Positions 9,222-17,805 of a DNA stretch of 64,000 nt are shown here, piece after piece. Location of the stretch: the NCBI GenBank assembly GCA_947178145.1, contig CAMWXE010000009.1, positions 22,958 through 86,957 of the forward strand, given 5' to 3'. The notes beneath the pieces were generated by a model. The model saw nothing but the letters and a program-made list of their open reading frames with translations, ran no database searches and was not told the origin of the DNA. Each line of letters begins with the position of its first letter. Position 1 is the stretch's first letter. This stretch comes from an uncultured Lachnospiraceae bacterium. GTDB lineage: Bacteria; Bacillota; Clostridia; Lachnospirales; Lachnospiraceae. The position numbers and the translations under genes were made by a program.

Positions 9222-10844
9222 ATGTTTATCAATAGGAGGTTGAGAGGAACCGCAAGGGGAGATTTTATCAGAAAGACTGTCGGACTTTTGCTGGCGGCGT
9301 TTCTGTTTTCTTTATATGGGACATTTCCTTATTTTGGTGCGGTTTCCATGCTGTGGGTATTGATACGCTTTGTGGGGTATTTTGCCATTAGCTTAGCGGT
9401 TTGTCTGTCGGTGTACAAAGTGGCTGGGTGGATTTTGCCGAAGATGCACTGCAGGAAGATCGAGGCTGTTCTATATGACAAATGGTCTGACAGGGTGTAC
9501 TTTCTGATTGTGTGGGGAATATTGATTGTGAGTTGGATTCCGGCGTACCTCGCATTTTTCCCGGGAATATTTGGGTATGACGCACCGAATCAGATGGAGC
9601 AGATATTGAGCAATCAGTATACCTCGCATCATCCGCTCCTGCATACGTTGATTTTGCGTGTTTTCTTAGACTGCGGAAAAGCTGTTTTTGGGACATATAA
9701 TGGGGGTGTGGCGCTGTTTTGTATTTTTCAGGGACTTGTTTTGAGCGGCAGCATCGCGTATTCCTTTTTGATTATGAAAGAGCTGAAAATACCATTTCCG
9801 ATTTTGACGATTAGTCTCATTTGGTGTATTTGGAGTCCTGTGCTGCAGGTGCTGGCGTTTAATACGACAAAAGATATCCTGTTTGGCGCGCTGTTTTTGC
9901 ATTTTGCTATCAATTGTTATCATTGGCTGATGCGAGGGAAGAAAAAGACGATTGTTCAGATGGTATGGCTGATTGTGTCCGGGATTTTGATGTGTCTGCT
10001 CAGAAATCAGGGAATTTATATCGTTGTGGTGCTTTTGGCAATCAGTGTGTTTGTCTGCTGGAACAATCAGAAATTTTTGGTATCCCTGTGTGTAATCATC
10101 GTCGCGAGTCAGTCCTTTTTCTGGATTTCCAATCATGTGTTTGGTGTGCAGAAGGGAGATGCGCGTGAGATGCTGAGTGTTCCGATGCAGCAGACAGCAC
10201 TGGTCTGCAAGCTGTATATGGAGGGTGAAGCTGTTCAACTGACTCCAGAGGAGTTTGAGAAATTTGCGCTTTTAGTGGACAAGGAACATATCCCGGATTT
10301 GCATCTCTCCACAGCAGACCCGATTAAAATGTACTTTAATACAGCGGTATTGAAACAGGATATTGCAGGGTATCTCTCTCTGTATCTTACGGTAGGGGCG
10401 CACAATGTTGGAACTTATCTGACAGCGTTTCGATGTCTGGCATATCCGTATTGGGATATGTCGGAGAGCGTTGCGCGCGGTATCAGTATATCCAATACAT
10501 TTCCAGAACTCTCTGAGAGTTGGGGGATTTACCAGAATTCCCTGCTGCCAGGATATAAGGAATATCTGAGCAGTTATATTTTGCATGGAATGGGTGAGAA
10601 AATTCCTGTTGTATCATGGTTTTTGCAGCCTGGATTGTGCATTTGGATTATGACTGCGCTGCTTGGTGTGGCAATCGCCGGGAAAAACAGGGCGGTATTT
10701 CTGACTGCCCTGACAGGAATGCTGCTTATGGGAACATTGCTGTTAGGACCAGTTGCCCTGCTGCGGTATCTCTTTCCGCTGATGATACTGGCGCCCTGGT
10801 TTTTGGCTGTTCTGTGCGGGGAAGTTTTCAAAACATCACATTGA
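9222..10844 (+). CDS. DUF6020-like polytopic membrane protein
   Basis: This 540-residue protein has about twelve hydrophobic segments. The signature 'FFPGIFGYDAPNQMEQ' is followed by 'HHPLLHTLIL', which matches the pattern of DUF6020 family proteins, uncharacterised GT-C-like membrane proteins of clostridial surface loci. The Asp in the first extracytoplasmic loop is where GT-C enzymes bind metal or donor. The ATG at 9222 follows GAAGGGGGAAG, and the frame is open further upstream without such a site. It is followed after 15 bp by the PTPS-related gene, so the pair is an operon ending at the 13195 terminator. A glycosyltransferase role is inferred only. Confidence 0.6.
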   Translation: MFINRRLRGTARGDFIRKTVGLLLAAFLFSLYGTFPYFGAVSMLWVLIRFVGYFAISLAVCLSVYKVAGWILPKMHCRKIEAVLYDKWSDRVYFLIVWGILIVSWIPAYLAFFPGIFGYDAPNQMEQILSNQYTSHHPLLHTLILRVFLDCGKAVFGTYNGGVALFCIFQGLVLSGSIAYSFLIMKELKIPFPILTISLIWCIWSPVLQVLAFNTTKDILFGALFLHFAINCYHWLMRGKKKTIVQMVWLIVSGILMCLLRNQGIYIVVVLLAISVFVCWNNQKFLVSLCVIIVASQSFFWISNHVFGVQKGDAREMLSVPMQQTALVCKLYMEGEAVQLTPEEFEKFALLVDKEHIPDLHLSTADPIKMYFNTAVLKQDIAGYLSLYLTVGAHNVGTYLTAFRCLAYPYWDMSESVARGISISNTFPELSESWGIYQNSLLPGYKEYLSSYILHGMGEKIPVVSWFLQPGLCIWIMTALLGVAIAGKNRAVFLTALTGMLLMGTLLLGPVALLRYLFPLMILAPWFLAVLCGEVFKTSH

Positions 10845-10859
10845 CAGGGGGGAATCGTG

Positions 10860-13187
10860 ATGATGGAGAATTGGAAGAATCGGATAATGGAAAATCAGAG
10901 AGTCATCTGGTTATTGATTTCTATTGAATTGGCGGTTCTTATTTGTCTGGCAGTTTTCATTGGGATGAGTCACAATGAGCAGGTTGAGACAGCTTTGTCT
11001 GATTGGGAGTCTGTGTATATTGCATATAACGACGGATGGTATATTGACGAGAGTATTATAAAGTCATATTACAATGGTGAGGATATCGTGCAGGAGGGGG
11101 CTGAGACAGGGATTCTATATGGTCCTTATATCGCGCTGGAACAAGGGAACTATTCTGTCCTGATCGCATATGATTGCGACAGCAGCCAAAGTTGTCTGAT
11201 TCATGCTGTCTCTGACGATGGATATGAGACAGTAAAGACTACAATACTGCCGGCAGACCAGAGAGAAATTGTTGAATCGATTGCACTGGAAAAGGACATT
11301 GACAGTCTGCAGATTATTCCGACCTATAACGGACAGGGGGCCTTGAAAATATCTGGGATACAAATCGAAAAACTGGCTTCCGATTTGCCGAAAATGGTAT
11401 TTGTACTTGTCTTTGTAATGTCCCTTATCTTGGATTTGTACTTGCTTTTTTATAAATATACAGACAAAAAGCTTCTCTGGTTACTTGGGGGGACAACATT
11501 ATTGGCATCGTTACCGCTGCTCATGAAAGGGATCTATTGTGGACCGGATTTGCCGTTTCACCTTATGCGGATTGAGGGATTGGCAGAGGAGTTTCGCGGC
11601 GGATACATACCGCCCAAGGTATCTTCGCTGTGGCTGGAGGGATATGGCTATCCGGTTTCGGTCTATTATGGGGATTTGCTGTTATATGCGTTTGCACTTT
11701 TGCGTATAGCGGGGGTGTCCGCCATCACTGTGTATAAGCTTTATATTGTCTTTATCAATGCAGGGACGACGGTCATTTCATACGTTTGTTTCCAGAAAAT
11801 ATTTGGGCGAAGGGACATTGCGCTTGCAGCGTCGCTTGCGTATGTGACGGCCGGGTATCGGATTGTGGATCTCTATACGCGTTCTGCTGTCGGGGAGTAC
11901 AGTGCGATGATGTTTCTGCCGGTGGTTGCGCTGGCGGTTTACAGGATTTATGCGGCAGAGTGTGGTGAGCGGGAGAACTATCGGAAAAACGCTTTTCTTT
12001 TGGCACTTGGAATGACAGGGCTAATCGGGACACATATCCTGACGATGGAAATGGTCGTCTTTGTGCTGGCTTTGCTCTGTGTGGTTTTATGGAAAAAGAC
12101 TTTTCGGAGAGATACCCTGCGGGTCTATGGTCTGGCTGTATTGGAAACGATAGTATTAAACCTGTATTTTATTGTTCCATTCCTCGATTACTATATCAAT
12201 GTCGATGTCAATATAAATAATTCGATTGACAATGTTGTCCAACACAATCAATTTCACGGTGCCTATATTGGACAGTACTTTGCTTTTTTCCAGAGTATAT
12301 TTGGAGGAAGTGATGTCGATTTGTCAGTGAGGATGAGTTTGACTCCGGGGCTTATCTTAATGCTGGCTCTGGCGGCGGGGATTGTGCTGTGGATTGAGAA
12401 CAGACTGACAAAGGAAATGAAACTGCTGACAGCGTTTTCGATGATTATGCTGTTTATGGCGTCGAATCTGTTTCCGTGGGATTATCTGGCGGAGCATTTC
12501 AAGTTGGGACAGCTGTTGGCACAGGTGCAGTATCCATGGAGATATATTGGTATTGCCATCGTGTTTCTGACAATGCTTCTTGGAAGTATTCTGCGCTTTC
12601 TGACTACAGAGTGGGATTTGGGGCAGGTAAAGAAAGTGTACTTGATAACAGCGGGGGCCTGCATGTTTATGTCGTGTTGTTATGTGAGCGATTACAGCAA
12701 CGGCACCGAGCCGCTGCTCTACAGCTATGATGTATCTTCGTACAAGGCAGCTTCGATGGGCACAGAGGAATATTTAAGGTATGGGACGAATTACCACATG
12801 CTGTCCGGCGGAATTAACAGCGAAGATATGCAGGAAGTATCCATGCTTTCCAGAGAGGGGCATGCGATGGAGCTGTACTGTAAGGCGGGGGATACAGATG
12901 GGTTCGTGGAAGTGCCAATGCTCCATTACAAAGGATATCGTGTCACGGATGAATACGGAAGTACATATGAAATAACAGATGGAACAAATAATGTTATCCG
13001 ATTTTCACTGCCGGCTGGATTTTCGGGGAAGGTTGTGATTGATTTTGTCGAGCCGTGGTATTGGAGGGCAGGCGAGATGATTTCCGCGCTTGCAGTGTTG
13101 TATTTGTGTGCAGGCAGCGTGGTTCGAAGAGCAGGTACACGGCTGTCAATAGAAAAAAAGACTACGGTTTCCTCCTCATCGAAGTAG
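10860..13187 (+). CDS. PTPS-related large membrane protein, YfhO/GT-C-like
   Basis: This 775-residue protein has an N-terminal membrane anchor, an extracytoplasmic beta-rich domain (about residues 35-175), a long polytopic core and a C-terminal extracytoplasmic domain before a last membrane helix. The segment 'CGPDLPFHLMRIEGLAEEF' near residue 230 resembles the PTPS_related family of bacterial membrane proteins. That family's name refers to weak similarity and is not evidence of pteridine chemistry. GT-C glycosyltransferases and YfhO share this layout. A GTG at 10857 and ATGs at 10860 and 10863 are possible starts behind GGGGGGAA, and 10860 gives the best spacing. Cotranscribed with the DUF6020-like gene, it probably acts on a lipid-linked or wall glycan. 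Confidence 0.6.
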   Translation: MMENWKNRIMENQRVIWLLISIELAVLICLAVFIGMSHNEQVETALSDWESVYIAYNDGWYIDESIIKSYYNGEDIVQEGAETGILYGPYIALEQGNYSVLIAYDCDSSQSCLIHAVSDDGYETVKTTILPADQREIVESIALEKDIDSLQIIPTYNGQGALKISGIQIEKLASDLPKMVFVLVFVMSLILDLYLLFYKYTDKKLLWLLGGTTLLASLPLLMKGIYCGPDLPFHLMRIEGLAEEFRGGYIPPKVSSLWLEGYGYPVSVYYGDLLLYAFALLRIAGVSAITVYKLYIVFINAGTTVISYVCFQKIFGRRDIALAASLAYVTAGYRIVDLYTRSAVGEYSAMMFLPVVALAVYRIYAAECGERENYRKNAFLLALGMTGLIGTHILTMEMVVFVLALLCVVLWKKTFRRDTLRVYGLAVLETIVLNLYFIVPFLDYYINVDVNINNSIDNVVQHNQFHGAYIGQYFAFFQSIFGGSDVDLSVRMSLTPGLILMLALAAGIVLWIENRLTKEMKLLTAFSMIMLFMASNLFPWDYLAEHFKLGQLLAQVQYPWRYIGIAIVFLTMLLGSILRFLTTEWDLGQVKKVYLITAGACMFMSCCYVSDYSNGTEPLLYSYDVSSYKAASMGTEEYLRYGTNYHMLSGGINSEDMQEVSMLSREGHAMELYCKAGDTDGFVEVPMLHYKGYRVTDEYGSTYEITDGTNNVIRFSLPAGFSGKVVIDFVEPWYWRAGEMISALAVLYLCAGSVVRRAGTRLSIEKKTTVSSSSK

Positions 13188-13194
13188 AGAGAAT

Positions 13195-13239
13195 CCTGTG
13201 CCAAATTGATAAATGTATCAATTTGGCGCAGGATTTTTT
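13195..13239 (+). terminator. Rho-independent terminator
   Basis: A 17-bp stem with one G-T pair (CCTGTGCCAAATTGATA against TATCAATTTGGCGCAGG) and a 3-4 nt loop is followed by ATTTTTTATT. It closes the DUF6020/PTPS-related operon. Confidence 0.9.
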
Positions 13240-13280
13240 ATTATGTTGGGCGATGGAATAATGGTAATCGTAAAAAATAG

Positions 13281-13309
13281 TTGCAAGTATTTATAGAATG
13301 ATGTATAAT
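13281..13309 (+). promoter_or_regulatory. Promoter of the lipoprotein-MBOAT operon
   Basis: TTGCAA, 17 bp, TATAAT is identical in hexamers and spacing to the promoters at 1840 and 18879. It is followed by the paired dyads. Confidence 0.82.
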
Positions 13310-13314
13310 GAATA

Positions 13315-13349
13315 TCTCTCAAAGAGAAGATAAACCTCTCTTTTAGAGA
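13315..13349 (+). promoter_or_regulatory. Paired operator dyads TCTCTCAAAGAGA / TCTCTTTTAGAGA
   Basis: Two 13-bp dyads, each with one departure from perfect symmetry, lie at 13315-13327 and 13337-13349 with centres 22 bp apart. The first starts 5 bp downstream of the -10 hexamer, 4 bp further than at 1870, 18909 and 24395. Confidence 0.75.
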
Positions 13350-13392
13350 TAGTATCATTTCAGAAAAAGACTGTGATAAAAATGGAGGAAAC

Positions 13393-14166
13393 ATGAGAAA
13401 ATTTTACAACAAAGGAACATATGTGATGTCAGCTTTCCTGATTGGAACCATGATGATGTCGGGATGTGGTGCATCAGGGAATCAGGCGGAGGAACAAACC
13501 GTACAGGAGGAGAGCTCTGTAGTGGTATCAGAGAGTATTCATGAGGAGACCCAGACAACAACGGAGACAGAGACCGCATCTGCAGAGGAAACCCAGACAA
13601 CGACGGAGACATTAACGGAGACAGAGACGGCGTCGGAGGCTGCATCGATTGCGGAGACGGAGTCAGAAAGGAAACCGCAGGCGGAGACAGAGATAGAGAT
13701 AGAGATAAAGACGCAATCAACATCACAGGAGGCTGAACAGGAATCAAAGGCTGCTGCGGAGGGATCTGTCTCGTCGGGAGATTTTTGTATGACGGTAAAA
13801 GGTGTGACAATTCCTCTCGGAGATGATATGCGCAACTACACAGCACAGCTTGGGGATCCGGATGCCTATGGTTCTGCGAAGAGTTGTGTGGAAGAGGGAG
13901 ACGACAAAGTATATACTTACGGCGGTGTCGTTATTTATACTTATATTACGAATGGTATGGATATTATTTCTATCATCGAAATAGAAGGGAGTGAGTCGCT
14001 TCCATCCGGTATTCATATCGGCAGCACGAAAGCTGACGTGATTGCGGCCTACGGAAGTAATTATACAGAAGAGGGAACAGAATTGCTGTACGAGATGGGC
14101 GGAAAAACGATAGGGTTACAGATGAACGGCGATACGGTTTCTTTTATCGAACTATTCGGCAGATAA
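13393..14166 (+). CDS. Secreted lipoprotein with acidic Thr/Glu-rich linker
   Basis: This 257-residue protein has a lipobox 'MMMSGC' at about residues 22-27, so the mature protein would be anchored to the outer face of the membrane. Residues about 35-125 are low-complexity, built from repeated 'ETQTTTET' and 'TETAS' units. That composition is typical of an extended stalk. The C-terminal 130 residues form a compact beta-rich domain with 'GVTIPLGDDM' and 'GIHIGSTKADVIAAYG', a pattern seen in clostridial surface lipoproteins of unknown function. GGAGGAAAC precedes the ATG. It is the first gene of a four-gene operon with MBOAT, SGNH-like and AlgX-like genes, so a role in presenting or assisting exported glycan acylation is inferred. 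Confidence 0.7.
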   Translation: MRKFYNKGTYVMSAFLIGTMMMSGCGASGNQAEEQTVQEESSVVVSESIHEETQTTTETETASAEETQTTTETLTETETASEAASIAETESERKPQAETEIEIEIKTQSTSQEAEQESKAAAEGSVSSGDFCMTVKGVTIPLGDDMRNYTAQLGDPDAYGSAKSCVEEGDDKVYTYGGVVIYTYITNGMDIISIIEIEGSESLPSGIHIGSTKADVIAAYGSNYTEEGTELLYEMGGKTIGLQMNGDTVSFIELFGR

Positions 14167-14185
14167 GGGCAGAGGAGAATTCAAA

Positions 14186-15559
14186 ATGGTATTCAGTTCC
14201 TGTATCTTTTTATTTTTCTTTTTGCCGGTTACGTATTTGTTATATTGGATCAGTCCGAATCTGAAGGTCAAAAATGCAGTGCTGATTCTGGCGAGTCTGT
14301 TTTTCTACACTTTTGGTGAGCCTGTATATATCCTTCTCATGATCGGTTCGATACTGATCAATTATGTGCTGGCGCGTCTGATTGCATCAAAGCAGCAGGG
14401 AGGGCGTGGAATCCTTGCGCTGGCAGTGCTGTTCAATATTGGAATGCTTGTTGTGTTCAAATACAGCGCGTTGCTGATGGAAACGGCCGGGCACTTGCTC
14501 AGAGTGGAGCTGCCGATTCCCGATATTGCGCTTCCAATCGGTATTTCATTCTACACGTTTCAGGCGCTTTCCTACTGCATTGATGTGTACAGGGACAGGA
14601 GCACTGTGCAGAGAAATGTGTGGAAACTGATGCTGTACATTTCTTTTTTTCCACAGCTGATTGCAGGACCGATTGTCAAGTATCACGACATAGAATCGCA
14701 GCTTTCTGACAGACAGGTCACAATCGGGGACACAGCGGCAGGGATACAGCGTTTTATCTGCGGTATGGGAAAGAAGCTGTTGATTGCAAATGCAATGGCG
14801 TATATTGTAGACACACTTTATACGACACAGATTACATTCTGGCTGACTGCATGGATTGTGGCGGTATGCTATATCTTTCAGATATATTATGATTTTAGCG
14901 GCTATTCGGACATGGCAATCGGACTTGGAAGGATGTTTGGATTCACTTTTCAGGAAAATTTCAACTATCCTTACATATCCGGGAACATTCAGGAGTTCTG
15001 GCGCAGATGGCATATTTCTCTGTCTACATGGTTTAAAGAATATCTCTATATTCCGCTTGGCGGAAACCGCAAGGGCGAGGGAAGAACGATGCTCAACAAA
15101 CTGATTATCTTTATGGCGACTGGGATTTGGCACGGGGCGAACTGGACGTTTCTGATGTGGGGGCTTTTCCATGGTTTGTTTATCACGCTGGAATATAAGA
15201 AGGTAATCCCGCTGAAAAACAAGGTGTTTGCACATATTTACACAATGCTTGTGGTAATCTGCGGGTTTGTGATTTTCAGGGCGGATACGCTCGGGCAGGC
15301 AGTGCATATTCTGGGGGCGATGTTTGCTGGATTTCGTGTGGAGGCGGCAGAGCTGGTGCTGATCGCGAAGCTTCTGACACCGTATCATGTGATATGCCTG
15401 CTCGCTGCGCTTGTGTTATCTGCGCCGGTTTCTAAGTGGTTAGCGGTCAGGATAAAGCAGCAGGTGGTTGTATGTGCAGCGTCTATGCTTCTGTTGGTTT
15501 TATGTATCATGAATCTGGCGACGAGCAGTTACAATCCGTTTATTTATTTTCGCTTTTGA
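14186..15559 (+). CDS. MBOAT family O-acyltransferase, AlgI/DltB-like
   Basis: This 457-residue polytopic protein starts 'MVFSSCIFLFFFLPVTYLLY', the hallmark N-terminus of bacterial MBOAT proteins. It contains the 'NFNYPY' and 'FWRRWHISLSTWFKEYLYIP' motifs and the catalytic His of 'GIWHGANWTFLMWG'. AlgI-type proteins pass acetyl groups across the membrane to a partner that loads them onto an exported polysaccharide, while DltB does the same with D-alanine. No dltA/dltC is adjacent, whereas an AlgX/AlgJ-like gene lies two genes downstream, so polysaccharide O-acetylation is the better fit. AGAGGAGAA precedes the ATG. The gene follows the lipoprotein by 19 bp and sits in the dyad-controlled operon. 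Confidence 0.9.
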   Translation: MVFSSCIFLFFFLPVTYLLYWISPNLKVKNAVLILASLFFYTFGEPVYILLMIGSILINYVLARLIASKQQGGRGILALAVLFNIGMLVVFKYSALLMETAGHLLRVELPIPDIALPIGISFYTFQALSYCIDVYRDRSTVQRNVWKLMLYISFFPQLIAGPIVKYHDIESQLSDRQVTIGDTAAGIQRFICGMGKKLLIANAMAYIVDTLYTTQITFWLTAWIVAVCYIFQIYYDFSGYSDMAIGLGRMFGFTFQENFNYPYISGNIQEFWRRWHISLSTWFKEYLYIPLGGNRKGEGRTMLNKLIIFMATGIWHGANWTFLMWGLFHGLFITLEYKKVIPLKNKVFAHIYTMLVVICGFVIFRADTLGQAVHILGAMFAGFRVEAAELVLIAKLLTPYHVICLLAALVLSAPVSKWLAVRIKQQVVVCAASMLLLVLCIMNLATSSYNPFIYFRF

Positions 15560-15571
15560 GGAGGAAAGCCT

Positions 15572-16627
15572 GTGAACTATTTGAGACGAAGACAGAAGGC
15601 GGCATTGCATATCTTTTGGCTGTTGATTTTAGTGATGCAGCCGATGCAGGCAGTTTTTGCGACGACGTCGTACGAAAGTGATGGTGTCGCATATGAGGAA
15701 GGATATATATTTGTCGGGGAGAGCCATATCAATATTGCCTGCACGCATGTCTACAGTGATGCAGTAGATGAGTCAGGGAATCTGCCGGGAGTCGAGAATG
15801 TGCATTATGAGCTTGTTTGGACTTATGATATTGGTGATCAGCCGGGTAATCCCAACCGATATATTATGAAGGGGAATCTGTTCTTTGTGTTTGGAGGTCT
15901 GGAACCCAATGACAGCAACGAGACAACACTTCATACAAGCAAGGAATATATATACAGCGACGGGCAGGGACAGCACGGCGTAGCAGTCACAAAAATACAT
16001 GAGATTATGGAGAATAATCCCAACATTGCCCACTGGAATATCATATCGTGGCATGGGGCGGTGCAGGCGGCGAAAACAACGGATCAGAGCATTCCCGATT
16101 ACTATGTCGCATCCTATCGCAACTGGATTGCATATGAGTTCCCGGAGGCGGATGTCTATTTTCTGTCAATCTCTACAATGACAAAGTTTTACCGGCCAGC
16201 CAGGAATCCAGAACTGCTAAATGAGGTTTTAAAAGAATCATTTCCAGACAATTTCCTGGATTATACAGAGTTTTACAATCAGAGGTATCCGCAGGGAATG
16301 TGGGATCCGAATCAGAGGTCGGATAGTCTTCATTGGAGCAGTGAGACATATGTGGAATTGGTTACGGATATTATCAACGAGATCCAGCACAGACGGGGAA
16401 TTGCGTACGCAGTGACAGAGGTGGTGAACACACTTCACACAAATGAAAATACGGTCATATATCCTGTCTTTAATCTGTTCGGCGCGATTCTTTCGACAAG
16501 GGTGGATGCGGGACTGCCAGTTTATGTGACGGGTGTAACAAAAAATGGGTATCTTCGAATCGATTTAAAGGGATTTATAGACTCTGTTCATAGAGCAGAT
16601 TTGAGTGAAGACAAAGAAGCAGTGTAA
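15572..16627 (+). CDS. Secreted SGNH-like protein with SH3-like tail, paralogue 1 of 5
   Basis: This 351-residue protein has a signal peptide (Arg-rich start, hydrophobic core, cleavage near residue 31). The main domain carries 'GYIFVGESH' with Ser51 in the position of an SGNH nucleophile, 'MKGNLFFVF', 'NPNIAHWNII', 'NWIAYEFPEADVYFLS' and finally 'SDSLHW', in which Asp251 and His254 form the DxxH of SGNH enzymes. A C-terminal domain of about 60 residues resembles a bacterial SH3 domain but is the most divergent of the five copies. A GTG start follows GAGGAGGAAAG, 12 bp after the MBOAT gene. It is the only paralogue inside the MBOAT operon. A role as acetyl transferase or esterase on a surface glycan is inferred. 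Confidence 0.7.
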   Translation: MNYLRRRQKAALHIFWLLILVMQPMQAVFATTSYESDGVAYEEGYIFVGESHINIACTHVYSDAVDESGNLPGVENVHYELVWTYDIGDQPGNPNRYIMKGNLFFVFGGLEPNDSNETTLHTSKEYIYSDGQGQHGVAVTKIHEIMENNPNIAHWNIISWHGAVQAAKTTDQSIPDYYVASYRNWIAYEFPEADVYFLSISTMTKFYRPARNPELLNEVLKESFPDNFLDYTEFYNQRYPQGMWDPNQRSDSLHWSSETYVELVTDIINEIQHRRGIAYAVTEVVNTLHTNENTVIYPVFNLFGAILSTRVDAGLPVYVTGVTKNGYLRIDLKGFIDSVHRADLSEDKEAV

Positions 16628-16640
16628 AGGACAGGAATAC

Positions 16641-17723
16641 ATGAGAAGAGAGTGGGAAGAGAAGCAGATTGGGATATGGTTTTATGTGATATTGTTCTGG
16701 GTGTTATGCCTGATTCCCTCGGTTGGAATGCTGTTCTATGGCTCAGAACTTGCAGAGAACAGGGAATTATCAAAAGTACCCTCACCCCGGACAGAGGATG
16801 GCAGATGGAACAGTGATTATTTTGGGGAACTGCAGACCTATGTATCGGAACATTTTGCATTCCGGGGAGAGCTGGTTATAGCAGACAGTTTGATAAAATA
16901 TAAACTTTTTCATACGCCCAGTGATGACCAGGTAGTGATCGGGAAAGAGGGATGGCTCTTCTTTGGGGAGACGCTGGCAGATTATGCGGGAGTTACGATG
17001 ACGGACAGCGAGCTTGACCAGATTGCGTCAAAGATGAAAGAGGTATGTGATTATATGAAAAGCAAGGGAAAACAGCCGCTTTTCGTTATCGTACCGAATA
17101 AAAACCAGATTTATCCCGAATATATGCCTGCGCGTTTTGGCGGTAAAGCAGAGCAGAATAATCTGACACTTTTGCAGGAGAAGCTGCAGCAGACCGGTGT
17201 GCCGTATGTAGACGCATACCATCTTTTACTGGAAGGAAAGGCGGAAGACGAGCTGTATCTGCACGAGGACACACACTGGAACAATACAGGGGCAAGGCTT
17301 GTCCTGAATGAGATCTATGAAGTGTATGGTCTGGCAGACCGCTATGAACTGGCAGGATATCAGATTGAGGAGAACCACAGTCCAGATCTGTATGCGATTC
17401 TGTTTCCGGCAGAAGCGCATTTTGAAGCGCAGCGCATTTATGAGGATGGCAAGAGTTGTCAGTATATTGGCAGGATGCATAGTGTGGATGATATAAAGAT
17501 TCGCACAGCGGCTGATGATGGAAATGGAATGTCCATACTTGTCTATCGCGACAGCTTTGGCAGGGCACTGATACCATATATGGGCCAAACATTTGACAGT
17601 GTGACATTTCATCGATCGACACCGTATGATCTTTCCATGGTGGAAACTACGGAGTGTGACTACGTTCTGATTGAGATTGTCGAGCGCAATCTTGCGGATT
17701 TGGGACAGATACAAATACCCTGA
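16641..17723 (+). CDS. AlgX/AlgJ-like DHHW family protein
   Basis: This 360-residue protein is anchored by one N-terminal membrane helix (about residues 8-30). The extracytoplasmic domain has the 'ENRELSKVP' segment and the 'GKEGWLFFG' motif of the AlgX/AlgJ/DHHW group. The motif 'HEDTHWNNTGA' (Asp210, His212) and a later 'YRDSFG' (Ser305) supply the SGNH-type triad. In alginate producers such proteins receive acetyl from the MBOAT partner and transfer it to the polymer. The ATG at 16641 is chosen because AAAGGACAGGAA lies upstream, and an earlier in-frame ATG would overlap the SGNH-like gene. It is the last gene before the 17746 terminator. Confidence 0.82.
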   Translation: MRREWEEKQIGIWFYVILFWVLCLIPSVGMLFYGSELAENRELSKVPSPRTEDGRWNSDYFGELQTYVSEHFAFRGELVIADSLIKYKLFHTPSDDQVVIGKEGWLFFGETLADYAGVTMTDSELDQIASKMKEVCDYMKSKGKQPLFVIVPNKNQIYPEYMPARFGGKAEQNNLTLLQEKLQQTGVPYVDAYHLLLEGKAEDELYLHEDTHWNNTGARLVLNEIYEVYGLADRYELAGYQIEENHSPDLYAILFPAEAHFEAQRIYEDGKSCQYIGRMHSVDDIKIRTAADDGNGMSILVYRDSFGRALIPYMGQTFDSVTFHRSTPYDLSMVETTECDYVLIEIVERNLADLGQIQIP

Positions 17724-17745
17724 AAAGGTCACATTATTGGATACG

Positions 17746-17784
17746 AAAACGCTCTCCGGCTTGGATAAGCCGGAGAGCGTTTTT
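17746..17784. terminator. Strong bidirectional terminator
   Basis: AAAACGCTCTCCGGCTT pairs with AGCCGGAGAGCGTTTTT around a 5-nt loop. It sits between the AlgX-like gene and the convergent secreted-protein gene, so it can stop both. Confidence 0.92.
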
Positions 17785-17805
17785 CTGGTTTGGTCTGTAT
17801 TAGCA

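Noticed and set aside
10860..13187. Pterin (6-pyruvoyltetrahydropterin synthase) function for the large membrane protein
   Set aside because: The family name reflects weak similarity only. The protein is polytopic with none of the zinc-binding His residues of the enzyme.
14546..15388. Long minus-strand open frame inside the MBOAT gene
   Set aside because: It is antisense to a clear MBOAT protein, rich in Arg, His and Cys without domain logic, and has no ribosome binding site.
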